A stretch of 64,000 bases of DNA from Candidozyma auris (lineage: Eukaryota > Ascomycota > Pichiomycetes > Serinales > Metschnikowiaceae), in NCBI RefSeq assembly GCF_003013715.1, contig NC_072812.1, positions 1,302,001 through 1,366,000 of the forward strand, given 5' to 3'. The notes under the pieces were generated by a model. That model was not told where the DNA came from, made no database searches, and saw only the letters and a list, made by a program, of their open reading frames with translations. The stretch's first letter is position 1, and every line of letters begins with the position of its first letter. Of this stretch, positions 50,491 to 60,455 are shown piece by piece. The translations under genes were made by a program, and so were the position numbers.

Positions 50491-50930
50491 AGAAACCTGT
50501 TAATTAAACAATACACGTTTTCCCTACAGTTATGGCCCTTTCGTGATGCGATACACAGGTTAGTATTAGAATGGCATCATTACAACTTTATTGCTTACGA
50601 TCAGCTGGTAATTTGCGCTGATCAGACTTTACCGCTCTGTGCCAGCCAATGAAGTAAAAGGAATCTGTACAAGTGAAAAGCAAACACACGCGCACCATAC
50701 AATGTAATACATAAAGATGTTGCTTTTGGAAAGCTTGTCTTGTGCTTCATGATTATTATAGAAGATCTATACACATCTACAATCGCTTCTGATTTTGCAG
50801 GAATTTGGGATTTTGTGAATACTAACAGTACATGCATGCAGTACCGTGAGTATCATGAGTGCATTTAATGATGTCTATGCGGGTGAATTTTTCAGATTAG
50901 TGGGCTTCAACTGATAAACTTTCACTGCAA
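50491..50930. other. 440-bp intergenic, DLD2 promoter
   Basis: AT-rich, no supported ORF or RNA gene. Confidence 0.45.
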
Positions 50931-52517
50931 ATGTTTAGAAGAGGCTTGGTCATCGCTAGGCTGGCGAACTTATATCGAAGCAGAGCGCTTCTACCTGGGC
51001 GTCTATTTTCCATCACTCCCATGAATTTGGCTAGCAAAACCGTGCCGCTCACAGCAGTGACGTACAAGGACAAGGTACAAAGAGACTCTAGATACAAGAA
51101 GTTGGACGAAACCGATGTCAGCTTCTTTCGTCAAGTCTTGGGAAGTGACAATTATGTTATCACCAACGCCGAAGATCTCGATTTCTTCAACGAAGACTGG
51201 ATGAGAAAGTACAAAGGTCAATCAGGATTGGTTTTAAAACCCAAGACTACTGAGCAAGTCTCTCAGATTTTGAAGTATTGTAATGACAAAAAGCTTGCAG
51301 TTGTTCCTCAGGGTGGTAACACTGGTCTTGTGGGTGGCTCCAACCCAGTCTTTGATGAGATCATCATCTCGCTCGCAAACATGAACAAAATTAGATCTTT
51401 TGACGATGTCAGTGGTATTTTGAAATGCGATGCCGGCGTGATTTTGGAGAATGCTGACGGATTTTTAGCTGAGAAGGGTTACATCTTTCCTCTTGACTTG
51501 GGAGCGAAAGGATCTTGTCATGTTGGAGGAGTGGTGGCCACAAACGCCGGTGGCCTCAGATTGTTGAGATATGGCTCATTGCATGGCTCCGTCTTAGGAT
51601 TAGAGGTTGTCTTACCGGATGGCACCATATACAACTCTATGGATGCCTTAAGAAAGGACAACACGGGCTACGATTTGAAGCAATTGTTTATTGGCTCTGA
51701 AGGTACCTTGGGTATTGTCACTGGTGTATCTGTGTTATGTCCAGCAAGACCGACTGCGACTAATGTTGCATTCTTGGCCGTTTCATCTTACGAAGCCGTG
51801 CAAAAAGTGTTTGTTGGTGCGCGCAGGGAGTTATCTGAGATTCTCTCTGCCTTCGAGTTCATGGACGGTAAGTCCCAACTTTTGACCGCTCGCTATTTGA
51901 AGGCTGATCATCCCATTGAGTCTGGAGAATATCCCTTTTATGTGTTAATCGAGACCAGCGGTTCTAACCGAGATCATGACATGGAGAAGATCGAGACCTT
52001 TTTAGGAAATGCCATGGAGGAAGGTCTCGTGGATGATGGTATTATTGCTCAAGACGAGACTCAGCTTCGTAATTTGTGGTCTTGGAGGGAATCTATTCCA
52101 GAAGCATCTGCTCATGGTGGCGGTGTTTATAAGTACGATGTTTCCATCCCATTGGAGAACTTGTATGGCTTGGTCGAGGCAGCATCTGATAGATTGGGAA
52201 GCGCTGGCCTTGTCGATTTTGATGATGAGTCCAAGCCTGTCATCGAGGCAATAGGTTATGGTCACATTGGTGATGGGAACTTGCATTTGAACGTTTGCGT
52301 TCGTGAATACACCAAAAACGTTGAAAAGCAGTTGGAACCTTTCGTCTATGAATGGATTCAGCAAAACAAAGGCTCCATCTCTGCGGAGCATGGTCTTGGA
52401 TTCCAGAAGAAGAACTACATTGGCTACTCGAAGAGCGATATAGAGATCAAGATGATCAAAGAAGTCAAAGAGCATTATGATCCCAACGGAATTCTCAATC
52501 CATATAAGTATATCTAA
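50931..52517 (+). CDS. DLD2: D-2-hydroxyglutarate/D-lactate dehydrogenase, mitochondrial
   Basis: FAD enzyme that oxidises D-2-hydroxyglutarate (as a pyruvate transhydrogenase in yeast Dld2) or D-lactate. The 528 residues begin with a basic presequence ([26 protein letters not shown]). A FAD_binding_4 domain follows with [14 protein letters not shown], and [25 protein letters not shown]. The FAD-oxidase C-terminal domain carries [14 protein letters not shown] and SAEHGLG with metal-site histidines. Dld3 is the cytosolic paralogue; the presequence favours Dld2. It is convergent with FAA2, 39 bp apart. Confidence 0.91.
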   Translation: MFRRGLVIARLANLYRSRALLPGRLFSITPMNLASKTVPLTAVTYKDKVQRDSRYKKLDETDVSFFRQVLGSDNYVITNAEDLDFFNEDWMRKYKGQSGLVLKPKTTEQVSQILKYCNDKKLAVVPQGGNTGLVGGSNPVFDEIIISLANMNKIRSFDDVSGILKCDAGVILENADGFLAEKGYIFPLDLGAKGSCHVGGVVATNAGGLRLLRYGSLHGSVLGLEVVLPDGTIYNSMDALRKDNTGYDLKQLFIGSEGTLGIVTGVSVLCPARPTATNVAFLAVSSYEAVQKVFVGARRELSEILSAFEFMDGKSQLLTARYLKADHPIESGEYPFYVLIETSGSNRDHDMEKIETFLGNAMEEGLVDDGIIAQDETQLRNLWSWRESIPEASAHGGGVYKYDVSIPLENLYGLVEAASDRLGSAGLVDFDDESKPVIEAIGYGHIGDGNLHLNVCVREYTKNVEKQLEPFVYEWIQQNKGSISAEHGLGFQKKNYIGYSKSDIEIKMIKEVKEHYDPNGILNPYKYI

Positions 52518-52556
52518 ATATAAATCATTGACGGTCACTTGATATCGAGGCAGGTT

Positions 52557-54734
52557 CTACAAGCGTTCGTTTCTTATCAACGAGCCCTCCTCGTAGAGCT
52601 TCTCTAAGCGTTCTTTAAAGAAAGCAAAACAATTCGCTCTCTTTATCTTGAAAGTTGGTGTAACCACACCATCCTCGACCCGCAATGGGTCAATTCCAAT
52701 TTCAATATTATGCAACTTCTCTAACCCATGCAACAACTTGGATACTGATGCATTTGCCTCGATCAAGAATTTAGTCTTCACTTCTTTCTTGTTCATAATT
52801 TCAACAAGTTTATTGCTATCTTCAAGCTCATTCTCATTGTAACCAAATCTCGATGCCAACCAAGTCTTGATAGCCACTGGATCTACACCAACGATGCCAA
52901 CTAGGTAAGTTTTGAGAGAATCGCCGTGTGCATAGAACAGTGTCGTCAAGGGAAAACATGAAAGGTAAGTATTTTCTATCTTCTCCGGTGTGATGTATTC
53001 GCCTTGGGCCAACTTAAAAAAGTTCTTGACTCTGTCTATGATGTAGATTCTGCCATTTTCTGGATTTAAACGAGCAACATCGCCTGTGTGAAACCAGCCT
53101 TCGTCGTCTAAAGCTTTTCTAGTCTCTTCAGGATTCTTATAGTACTCAGTAAAGATTTGTGGACCCCTAAGCAACAACTCTCCGCGAGGGCCAATCGAGT
53201 CATCAGCAGTATAGCCCATTTCTGGAAGATCCTTGAGTCTCATTTCAGTAGTGACACATATAGCTCCACAGGATCCTGGAACGGCTTCAAATTGAAGCGA
53301 ACTGCTAACGCCAGCAAAGGATTCTGTTAAGCCATAGCCTTGCGAGACACCTGTGTTAAGTGCTGCTTTCAAGAACTTCACTGTTTCCGGTGATATGGGG
53401 GCAGAACCTGTGGCAATATTGGTGACATTGTCAAAGCCAATCTTCTTGCGAAGAACGGCAATCAAGCGATCATAGATGAGATGAGAGCCATCGGCGCCAT
53501 CTTCAGAAGCTTGCCTTTCGATTTTGGTATTGATTGCATTTGTGAACAAACGACGCAACATAGGTTTCTCTTCATTCCTGATAGTCTGTGCTTTGAGTGC
53601 AGCCTCAAGTTTGGTCAAAACTCTAGGAACCAAGCTGAGAGCATTTGGCTTCAATTGCATCACATCGTCGAGAAGAGTCAAAGGTGAAGGTGATTGAGGC
53701 ATACCTATCTCAGCGCCCATCATAAATGCAGCTTGGTTCGTCATTCTTTCAAAGATGTGAGCAAGCGGTAAGAAGCTATAAGCCCGAGGATTCAAATTCC
53801 TGGTCTTTACGCTGCTCAAACAGAATGTTAGCGCCGATACAGCGTTTCGATTCGTTAACACCACACCCTTTGGATTTGAAGTGGTACCCGAAGTAAATGA
53901 GATGGTATATACGGTCAGGGGAGTAGGCGGAATATCCGGAATCAAATTGGCTTCGCCAAGTCTCTCAATTTCAACAAATTCAGTCAATTCAATGTTCTGC
54001 GCTTCTGCTTGGCTTTTGAGACGCGCAGACTCCAGAGCATCGAGAGGATCCATGGACACAAGAGAAATCAAATTTGCTAAATCTTCTGGGTTATCTTTTT
54101 TGAGGTTGATCAAGCGCTCAAGCTTATCCTTCGAGCACACCACCACTGGTGACTCAGTCAATGCCAAGATGTACTTCGAGGTCTCTGGTCCCAAGGTATC
54201 ATACAAGCATGTGTTTGTGATTGAAAAGTTTACACATCCTAAGTCGGAGAGGAGCCACTCCTTTCTATTGTGGGAGAATTGGGAGAGAACAAAGGACATC
54301 TCACCTTTTGCAACCACCTTGTGGTGATTGTCAATCTTCAAATGAGCTTCGGACTGAGTTTTGAATTTATTGTTTTTCAACGAATAAAGAATGCCTGATC
54401 CAAAGTTTCTCTTTCTGTTTGATACTTGAGCGTAAGTTTCCCATTCGTAGGGGCCAAACAGACCGTCTGCCTGCTTCTTGCGCACACCTATGGCCTTCCT
54501 ATTAGCATAGACCGTGGCGGAACATTCGTACGTCTCGTACAAAGTTGTGAGAGCAGGATGGGGCAAATTGATCAAGCCGTTAACAGATGCCTTGTTTCTG
54601 TAAATGGCGGAGTACCCAGGCTCCTTAGTATTTGGAAGGGGAACCGCATCCTTGAATAGATTTGCATCCAACGGAATAATGCTCCTAATGTGATCCATTA
54701 TACTTTGCGGTGCGATTGGAAGTAGCGAGATCAT
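52557..54734 (-). CDS. FAA2: peroxisomal acyl-CoA synthetase (Faa2 type)
   Basis: Activates medium- and long-chain fatty acids for peroxisomal beta-oxidation. The 725-residue protein (yeast Faa2 744) has the AMP-binding loop SFTSGTTSNPKG, LPLAHIFERM, QGYGLTESFAG, DEGWFHTGDVARLN and FFKLAQGEYITPEKIE. The C-terminal tripeptide ERL is a plausible PTS1 variant, while FAA4 in this window lacks one. So the window holds both a general and a peroxisomal acyl-CoA synthetase. Confidence 0.9.
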   Translation of the reverse strand: MISLLPIAPQSIMDHIRSIIPLDANLFKDAVPLPNTKEPGYSAIYRNKASVNGLINLPHPALTTLYETYECSATVYANRKAIGVRKKQADGLFGPYEWETYAQVSNRKRNFGSGILYSLKNNKFKTQSEAHLKIDNHHKVVAKGEMSFVLSQFSHNRKEWLLSDLGCVNFSITNTCLYDTLGPETSKYILALTESPVVVCSKDKLERLINLKKDNPEDLANLISLVSMDPLDALESARLKSQAEAQNIELTEFVEIERLGEANLIPDIPPTPLTVYTISFTSGTTSNPKGVVLTNRNAVSALTFCLSSVKTRNLNPRAYSFLPLAHIFERMTNQAAFMMGAEIGMPQSPSPLTLLDDVMQLKPNALSLVPRVLTKLEAALKAQTIRNEEKPMLRRLFTNAINTKIERQASEDGADGSHLIYDRLIAVLRKKIGFDNVTNIATGSAPISPETVKFLKAALNTGVSQGYGLTESFAGVSSSLQFEAVPGSCGAICVTTEMRLKDLPEMGYTADDSIGPRGELLLRGPQIFTEYYKNPEETRKALDDEGWFHTGDVARLNPENGRIYIIDRVKNFFKLAQGEYITPEKIENTYLSCFPLTTLFYAHGDSLKTYLVGIVGVDPVAIKTWLASRFGYNENELEDSNKLVEIMNKKEVKTKFLIEANASVSKLLHGLEKLHNIEIGIDPLRVEDGVVTPTFKIKRANCFAFFKERLEKLYEEGSLIRNERL

Positions 54735-55339
54735 GGCTGATTACTTAAAATGAGTATTTAAGAAAAGTGAAAAATGAAGAAAAAGTAAGTTGTTACGTGA
54801 AAAATCTGATCTATTATATTTGTGGGCTACCTCGGCTCTTGTGAGGGGTCGGTAACGGTGCACCCATGCATCAATCTGGCCCTCAGTTATTTGGGCCCTA
54901 GACAGGACCATCCATATGAAAAGTACATGAGAACTCGCCAATGTGCCTGGTCGCAGGAAATATAGATCGTCTTCGAAGCACATTTTCTCCGTGCTTGGCC
55001 GGTATGATTACTAACCGCTGGTGCCTTTGCGGAGATTAGTAGCGGATTTAGCTCTTTGTGGATGTGCGGAGTCTTCTTGGGGACAAAAAAACAACGCGGG
55101 TGTCAATGCGCCGGAATCGAAAGGCAACCTCTTTTAAGCGACAAGGCTCAATATCAAACCTATTCAGGAACTTCCTTGAAATATCTAGCTGAAGTCCTTG
55201 AATCTGTAGATGTATGCGCAGTTAGGACATGCGTTGCTACTTAGCGCTGTGCGGTGTTTACCCCATATCATCGGCTGTATTACCTGCCGAGCGCGGCTGG
55301 GAGATAACACAGTGTATTGCCGGTTGGATCTAACATAAT
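54735..55339. other. 605-bp intergenic, FAA2 promoter
   Basis: Holds the FAA2 promoter and the 3' flank of the flavin-reductase-like gene. No supported ORF, tRNA or repeat. Confidence 0.45.
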
Positions 55340-56164
55340 CTATTTTGTTACGTCGCTGGCGTAGTCAGGGCGCGGAATCTCGAAACCTTCGCTCACTCTC
55401 GCGTATGTGATGCCTCCCAACCTGGTAACAGGCCTCAAGCCAGCAAGATCAACCTTATTCTGCTCCTCGTTTAACAAATCTTCTCGAACATGGATTTTTA
55501 CTCCCTCCACTATGCACATCACTCCCGTAGCCTTTCCAGGATGGATCCTCAGTTCCCATTCGTGAGTAGCAACCAACTTCGCCTCAATACTGACAGCGCT
55601 CTCCGCAACCTGAGGTGGTTTAACAATGCTGCAATTCAATGGGGTCAACCCACTCAAGAGCCACTCGTCAACCTCATACGGAGCGTTCACGGCGCAAAAG
55701 TTGGCGGCCTCAATGAACCACTCATTGATAATATTAATAGTAAGCTCCTCGGTCTCTATAAGATTTTTGAGAGTATCCTTTGGATTTGCCTTGCTGCCGC
55801 TGATACCCAAAGCGAAGATTGGTGGGTCGCTGTTCATCAAATTGAAGTAAGAAAGGGGTGCAAGATTCCTTTTGCCATTTTTGCCCTGAGTCGAGACAAA
55901 CGCAATTGGCCGAGGCACGATGGCTGAGATCAACAACTTGTAGTTATCGGAAGGCGAGCGGGAAGAACTCAGTGGATCAATCTCGATTTTCTTGTAATTG
56001 CACCACTCCTCCAGTGTGGCACCTGAGCCTTGTTTCCATTTTGGGTTGACCGTTTTCGTAAACGTCCAAGACTTTTCTTTGTTGAAGTCAGGTCTGCTCT
56101 CATCTTCAAGTTTGACAGGTAGGTGCCCAGATATGGTGGTTTGCTCAACTGATGGTTTTGTCAT
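55340..56164 (-). CDS. flavin-reductase-like FMN-binding split-barrel protein
   Basis: I start at the ATG at 56162-56164 (274 residues); the six extra codons upstream begin with TTG. The core YKLLISAIVPRPIAFVSTQGKNGKRNLAPLSYFN and DPPIFALGISG is the FMN-binding fold of the flavin reductase/DIM6 family. NLIETEELTINIINEWFIEAANFCAVNAP and FGGI-like LGGITYARV complete it. Fungal members are mostly uncharacterised; substrates are unknown. An N-terminal extension of about 60 residues precedes the fold. The gene is divergent from the dehydroquinase with a 306-bp shared promoter. Confidence 0.82.
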   Translation of the reverse strand: MTKPSVEQTTISGHLPVKLEDESRPDFNKEKSWTFTKTVNPKWKQGSGATLEEWCNYKKIEIDPLSSSRSPSDNYKLLISAIVPRPIAFVSTQGKNGKRNLAPLSYFNLMNSDPPIFALGISGSKANPKDTLKNLIETEELTINIINEWFIEAANFCAVNAPYEVDEWLLSGLTPLNCSIVKPPQVAESAVSIEAKLVATHEWELRIHPGKATGVMCIVEGVKIHVREDLLNEEQNKVDLAGLRPVTRLGGITYARVSEGFEIPRPDYASDVTK

Positions 56165-56470
56165 TGTAGTTGCTTGTATCAAACCTCAATTCCAAATATT
56201 CAAAAATAACGCGAACTCGTCAGAGTTTTCGGATGACACTAAGCTAAGATAGATTTAAAAGAAGATATGTATATCTCTTTTATTATTCTCTCATGCCAAT
56301 AGATATATGTCTTATATTGAGAGAGTTTTACAATGACATAATTTAAAATTCTGCTCAATATACATCTCAGACCTCGTCTTTACGAGAAGGCTGCCAACAG
56401 TCTCGGCTGCAGATTAGTGCTCGCAAAAAATCAAATCTCTGAAGATCAACACTTCTGCAGAATATCACCA
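56165..56470. other. 306-bp divergent promoter, flavin-reductase-like/DQD1
   Basis: Shared regulatory space. It contains AT-rich stretches, including AGATAT-GT-ATATCT at about 56263-56276 as a short palindrome. Confidence 0.45.
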
Positions 56471-56908
56471 ATGGCTAAAAAAATCTTACTCATCAACGGT
56501 CCTAACTTGAACTTGCTTGGATCTAGAGAGCCTGAAAAGTATGGCACCACGACTTTGGTCGATATTGAACAAGCAGCCAAGGATCAGGCTAGCAAATACG
56601 GTGCTGAGGTGCTTGCTTTCCAGAGTAATACAGAGGGACATATAGTTGACAGAATACATCAAGCCGCCAAAGAAAAGGTCGATTTCATTGTGATCAATGC
56701 TGGTGCCTACACGCACACTTCAGTTGCCATTAGAGATGCTTTGTTGGGCATTGCTGTGCCATTCATTGAGGTTCACATCACTAATGTACATCGCAGAGAA
56801 CCTTTCAGACACCATCTGTATCTCCTGGATGTGTCTGTTGCCGTAATTGCAGGCTTAGGTGCGTACGGATACACAGCAGCTATTCAGTATGCCCTCGACA
56901 ATCAATGA
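56471..56908 (+). CDS. DQD1: type II 3-dehydroquinate dehydratase
   Basis: Dehydrates 3-dehydroquinate to 3-dehydroshikimate. I start at ATG 56471 ([17 protein letters not shown]); the longer frame begins with GTG. The 145-residue protein has the full type II active site: [16 protein letters not shown] (with the lid Tyr), [29 protein letters not shown] and [16 protein letters not shown]. Type II enzymes serve quinate catabolism in filamentous fungi. In Candida albicans a type II enzyme (Dqd1) is reported to supply the shikimate step that the Aro1 dehydratase domain no longer performs. S. cerevisiae lacks this gene. Ends 22 bp from the convergent ADD66. Confidence 0.93.
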   Translation: MAKKILLINGPNLNLLGSREPEKYGTTTLVDIEQAAKDQASKYGAEVLAFQSNTEGHIVDRIHQAAKEKVDFIVINAGAYTHTSVAIRDALLGIAVPFIEVHITNVHRREPFRHHLYLLDVSVAVIAGLGAYGYTAAIQYALDNQ

Positions 56909-56930
56909 TCATTCGTGTGCTAGACATATC

Positions 56931-57674
56931 TCATCCGTAGAGGCCATCTTCCATTGCCAGAGGAATTGGCTTGTCGCCGTAGACTCCAAGCCAACTTGCA
57001 GGTGTCTCAAAGACTGCTTTGGGAAGATTGAGCATCTCAACTACTTTGCTAGCTAGAGCTTTGGCATCGAAGAAGTTGTCTCCCTCGTAGACGAATGACT
57101 CCAAGACAACGATATTAGCATATGGTTTGAGAAGCTTCTCAAGGGCCCTTGTCTGCTCAGAGAAACGACTTTCAGCATCAGAGAACACTCTTGCAGAATC
57201 CTTGTCAATCAAAAGTGACAGAAACGACTCACGTAAAAGATCCTCACTCGTGTGTACTTGCACGTTGCCTTGAGGCATTCCTTCTACCAAAGCACTATCG
57301 GATGAATCCAAAATTAAGACATGCTGAGGATTGGCGGCTTTGACGAACTGGACGATGACTTCTTTAACATGACTCTCGACGAAACCAGGAATGATTGGCG
57401 ATCTTTGTTGAACCAAGGTGACATGATGGTCGATGCTGTAATATACTTCAATTGCAAACGAAATGCCGGCTGGCTGTTGCTTCATGATAGAATGGTCGAC
57501 AGGAGATGCAAATGGAAAGAGAAACTCATCATTAAGAGTGGCCACTTTTTGAAAATTGAATGTGTGTAGTAGTAGATCAGTCGACAATTGAGGTAAATTT
57601 CCAACTGCAATAGTTGGGATCACTAACACAGAGTCCTCAAGTGCAGAAGTCAGAAAGCCGTCCTCGAGAATCAT
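56931..57674 (-). CDS. ADD66: proteasome assembly chaperone 2 (Add66/Pba2)
   Basis: With Pba1 it guides assembly of the proteasome alpha ring (family knowledge). From the ATG at 57672-57674 the protein is 247 residues (yeast 267) and starts MILEDGFL, leading into VLVIPTIAVGNLPQLSTDLLLHTF, the PAC2-family opening. The block VEMLNLPKAVFETPASWLGVYGDKPIP near the C terminus is also typical. A further in-frame ATG at 57734 would add 20 residues that look unrelated to the family, so I prefer the shorter form. The window also holds a proteasome subunit, PUP1, 30 kb away. Confidence 0.85.
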   Translation of the reverse strand: MILEDGFLTSALEDSVLVIPTIAVGNLPQLSTDLLLHTFNFQKVATLNDEFLFPFASPVDHSIMKQQPAGISFAIEVYYSIDHHVTLVQQRSPIIPGFVESHVKEVIVQFVKAANPQHVLILDSSDSALVEGMPQGNVQVHTSEDLLRESFLSLLIDKDSARVFSDAESRFSEQTRALEKLLKPYANIVVLESFVYEGDNFFDAKALASKVVEMLNLPKAVFETPASWLGVYGDKPIPLAMEDGLYG

Positions 57675-57943
57675 TACAAGATAAAGAAGGCCACAACGTA
57701 AGGTATCGGAGCCGTTGAGCCCTTCGCCTCGCATTCAGTAGAACAGCGGTCACGTGTGATACGTATTTGCAAAAAAGATCAAATGTAGCATAAATAATGG
57801 CCTATGTTTCAAATGTCTCATTCAATTCGTTATTGGTGATTATGTCGTCTATATTGTAATGTTTGACAGGTTTTTATCCTCTCCTGATGGGTGCTGGACG
57901 CCAATGTAGTATGTGAGCATACAAGACTTCGCCAGATCATCAA

Positions 57944-58825
57944 TCACCAGCCGGGATAATTTATCAGGTTGAAATTTCCTATTAGCCCGCCATCAATCTT
58001 ATCACCAGGAGAAGGTGCTCCTTGAGGAAACGTAAGCAGGGATAGCAGCATTGAAGGGGCCCCAATATTGTCTACCTTAAACTCTCGTAGGTCATGGGTA
58101 GCAGCTTTAAGTAATTGGGTTGGATTGAGTGTTTTTGTAGAGTCCGTTTGAAGTCCAGGCAGTGGTGGAAGGTTGTTCTGTAGGGAATTAAATGGTGGTA
58201 ATGGTCCCGTCAGACGAGTTGAAACAGCTAATGCTGGTAGCTGAGTACCCATATCTGGTTCGTTAAGCAAAGGTGAAAGTGGTATTACCGGCGCCGTGTT
58301 TGACTTGGGTCCCTCTCCGAGGTATTCGTCTACCATGCCAGCCACAAATCTAGCCACTGCTGTCTCTTTCTGTTCATGTGAAAGGTTGTGATTTTGCCAA
58401 ATATTCACCGAAACAAGTCTGGCAAGATCGGTGCTCATTTTCTTCACAATTTTATCTAGGTAGTGTGAAGCAGTGTTGTGAATGCCAGGATGTGGTTTGC
58501 CATTGGGGGCAACAAACATGTCAGGTGTTTGATATTCTTCGAGCTCTTTTTTAGACAAAAGAATTCCATTCTCGACGGGATGATCATGTAGCTCGTTTAT
58601 GACTGCTAATGACCATAATTTGGTTCGTAATGAGTAGTTACCTCTTATTCGAAATGGACAGTGCACGGAGCTGTGGCGGCATCTAAACACAATCTTGATG
58701 TGATCGGATCTTTCGATGACCACTTTGAGATTCTGCCGTGCAAGTTGCTTTGAGAGCCACGGCTTGATATCTCCGCGCCTTCTGAAAGTTTTTGTACGGT
58801 CGAATTCAAGAGGAACCTTATACAT
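57944..58825 (-). CDS. small WRKY-GCM1-type zinc-finger DNA-binding protein
   Basis: 293 residues from the ATG at 58823-58825; nine more codons upstream begin with GTG. The N-terminal 90 residues hold a single domain, FRRRGDIKPWLSKQLARQNLK then FRCRHSSVHCPFRIRG, LWSLAVI and NELHDHP. The C-x6-C plus His-x-His pattern with an intervening W resembles the WRKY-GCM1/FAR1 zinc-finger superfamily, which includes fungal Aft- and possibly Rbf1-like regulators. The rest is Pro/Leu/Asn-rich and looks disordered, as in a regulator. Orthology is not settled; the symbol is left empty. Confidence 0.65.
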   Translation of the reverse strand: MYKVPLEFDRTKTFRRRGDIKPWLSKQLARQNLKVVIERSDHIKIVFRCRHSSVHCPFRIRGNYSLRTKLWSLAVINELHDHPVENGILLSKKELEEYQTPDMFVAPNGKPHPGIHNTASHYLDKIVKKMSTDLARLVSVNIWQNHNLSHEQKETAVARFVAGMVDEYLGEGPKSNTAPVIPLSPLLNEPDMGTQLPALAVSTRLTGPLPPFNSLQNNLPPLPGLQTDSTKTLNPTQLLKAATHDLREFKVDNIGAPSMLLSLLTFPQGAPSPGDKIDGGLIGNFNLINYPGW

Positions 58826-58986
58826 TAAGGGATCGCAGTTCTCTAGGTGCACCAGTGCGAAGTAGTAGTAACAGACACACGGATATGTATGTACTCACCG
58901 CAGGGTCTACTACAACAACATAACCTCAAATGTGTCGTATATGTACAGGTTGTTCAATTATTTAGAGCTTATGGTGAGTGCAAAGT

Positions 58987-59487
58987 TTACTCCAAAACGA
59001 TCTTAGCACCCAAACCTTCCAAGGTAGCCTTGATCTTCTCAGCGTCCTCCTTAGCAACGTTGTCCTTCAACACCTTAGGCGCAGCCTCAACAAACTTTTT
59101 AGATTCAACTAAAGACAAGCCTAACAAGCCCTTTACTTCTTTGATGATCTTAGGCTTTGCCTTCGCATCAAACTCTTGTAATTTAATGGCAAAGATAGTC
59201 TTCTCCTCCACAACTTCCTTTGGTTCCTCTTCAACTGGAGCGGCAGGAGCAGCTGGGGCAGCGCCAGCAGCAGGAAGTGCAATGTCAGAGATATTCAATC
59301 TGTCTTTGAGCTCAGAAACCAATGCAGAGGTTTCCAACAAGGTCAACGTGGAGATCTGGTCAACGATGGCGGAAATCTTTGGGTCCACGGGAGCTTTCTC
59401 GGCAGCAGCCGAATTGAAGCGGACCGTGGTACGAATACTGCTTCTAGCAAGAAGTCTAGAGGCTGGTCTGAGAGATTGGCGCAACAT
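58987..59487 (-). CDS. MNP1: mitochondrial ribosomal protein bL12m
   Basis: Stalk protein of the mitochondrial large subunit that recruits translation GTPases. The 166-residue protein has a basic presequence (MLRQSLRPASRLLARSSIRTTVRF), the N-terminal dimerisation helix, an Ala/Pro-rich hinge (PAAGAAPAAPAAP) and the L7/L12 C-terminal domain (KIIKEVKGLLGLSLVESKKFVEAAP, EDAEKIKATLEGLGAKI). Divergent from RPB9. Confidence 0.95.
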   Translation of the reverse strand: MLRQSLRPASRLLARSSIRTTVRFNSAAAEKAPVDPKISAIVDQISTLTLLETSALVSELKDRLNISDIALPAAGAAPAAPAAPVEEEPKEVVEEKTIFAIKLQEFDAKAKPKIIKEVKGLLGLSLVESKKFVEAAPKVLKDNVAKEDAEKIKATLEGLGAKIVLE

Positions 59488-59947
59488 GGCTTGACTTGAC
59501 TATTCACTAGTAAATCGAAAATTTTTTCTATGAGATTTCTCAATATCCAGGAGGCACGGGTGCCACGATAGTAGTAGACCAAGTCCTCCTGGCACATACA
59601 AGTTTAGGAGCTATAGAAACGAAAATAATTGATCTTTTCATCCTCCTTCAAAATGGTAGATTACTTGAAACGTCTACGTTTATTCTAGCCTCAACCTCGA
59701 TGAAATGGTGTCAGACTTAAAACCTTATTCAGCTAACTGAACAAGACCTATTGATGCCTTAAGTCGATTCTGGCCAGCTTGAAGTCATTGTAGGCTTAAA
59801 AGAATTCACATACTTTTACATTTATATTCAAAAAATGGTGGACACCTTTCGGTGATAATAGTTGACAATCTTCATGCTGGTCGCGCACCTACCAATTCCA
59901 ACACGAGAGTTCAAACGCATTTGATCAATTAACATCAAGGCTCAAAG
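59488..59947. other. 460-bp divergent promoter, MNP1/RPB9
   Basis: Promoters of the two flanking genes; nothing else supported. Confidence 0.45.
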
Positions 59948-60286
59948 ATGGCTTCCTTCCGGTTCTGTGCTGAGTGCAACAATATGTTGTACCCCAGAGA
60001 GGATAAGGACAACGCTAGGCTTCTTTATTCCTGCCGGAACTGTGACTACACCGAGTTGGCTGAGAACCCGAAAGTGTATCGCCATGAGCTTATCACCAAT
60101 ATTGGAGAGACAGCCGGAGTTGTGCAAGACATAGGCTCCGATCCCACGTTGCCTAGATCAGACAAATTGTGCCCACACTGTGGGAACCACGAGAGCGTGT
60201 TTTTCCAGTCACAGCAAAGAAGAAAGGACACTTCGATGATTTTGTTTTATGTGTGCCTAGAGTGCAAAAAAGTCTTCAGGTCATAG
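59948..60286 (+). CDS. RPB9: RNA polymerase II subunit Rpb9
   Basis: Small zinc subunit of RNA polymerase II, involved in start-site choice, fidelity and elongation. The 112 residues have two zinc ribbons: N-terminal C7, C10, C29, C32 and C-terminal C75, C78, C103, C106, the latter TFIIS-like. The start [19 protein letters not shown] and the linker [16 protein letters not shown] match yeast Rpb9. In-frame ATG, no intron seen. Confidence 0.97.
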   Translation: MASFRFCAECNNMLYPREDKDNARLLYSCRNCDYTELAENPKVYRHELITNIGETAGVVQDIGSDPTLPRSDKLCPHCGNHESVFFQSQQRRKDTSMILFYVCLECKKVFRS

Positions 60287-60455
60287 CCCAAAAACATCGC
60301 AATTACTTGTATAATAATGTATAATAGATAGATACAAATTCGTTTTACATATTTAAATGTATCGTTATTTTATGTATTGAGAATATTGAAGAAGAATTGA
60401 ATTGTACCATGAAGTCAAAGCGTCTTAGATAGGGGAACATCAGCGAAGAAACGAC

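Noticed and set aside
57675..57734. Longer ADD66 start
   Set aside because: It is an in-frame ATG, but the added 20 residues do not resemble the PAC2 family. Kept only as an alternative.
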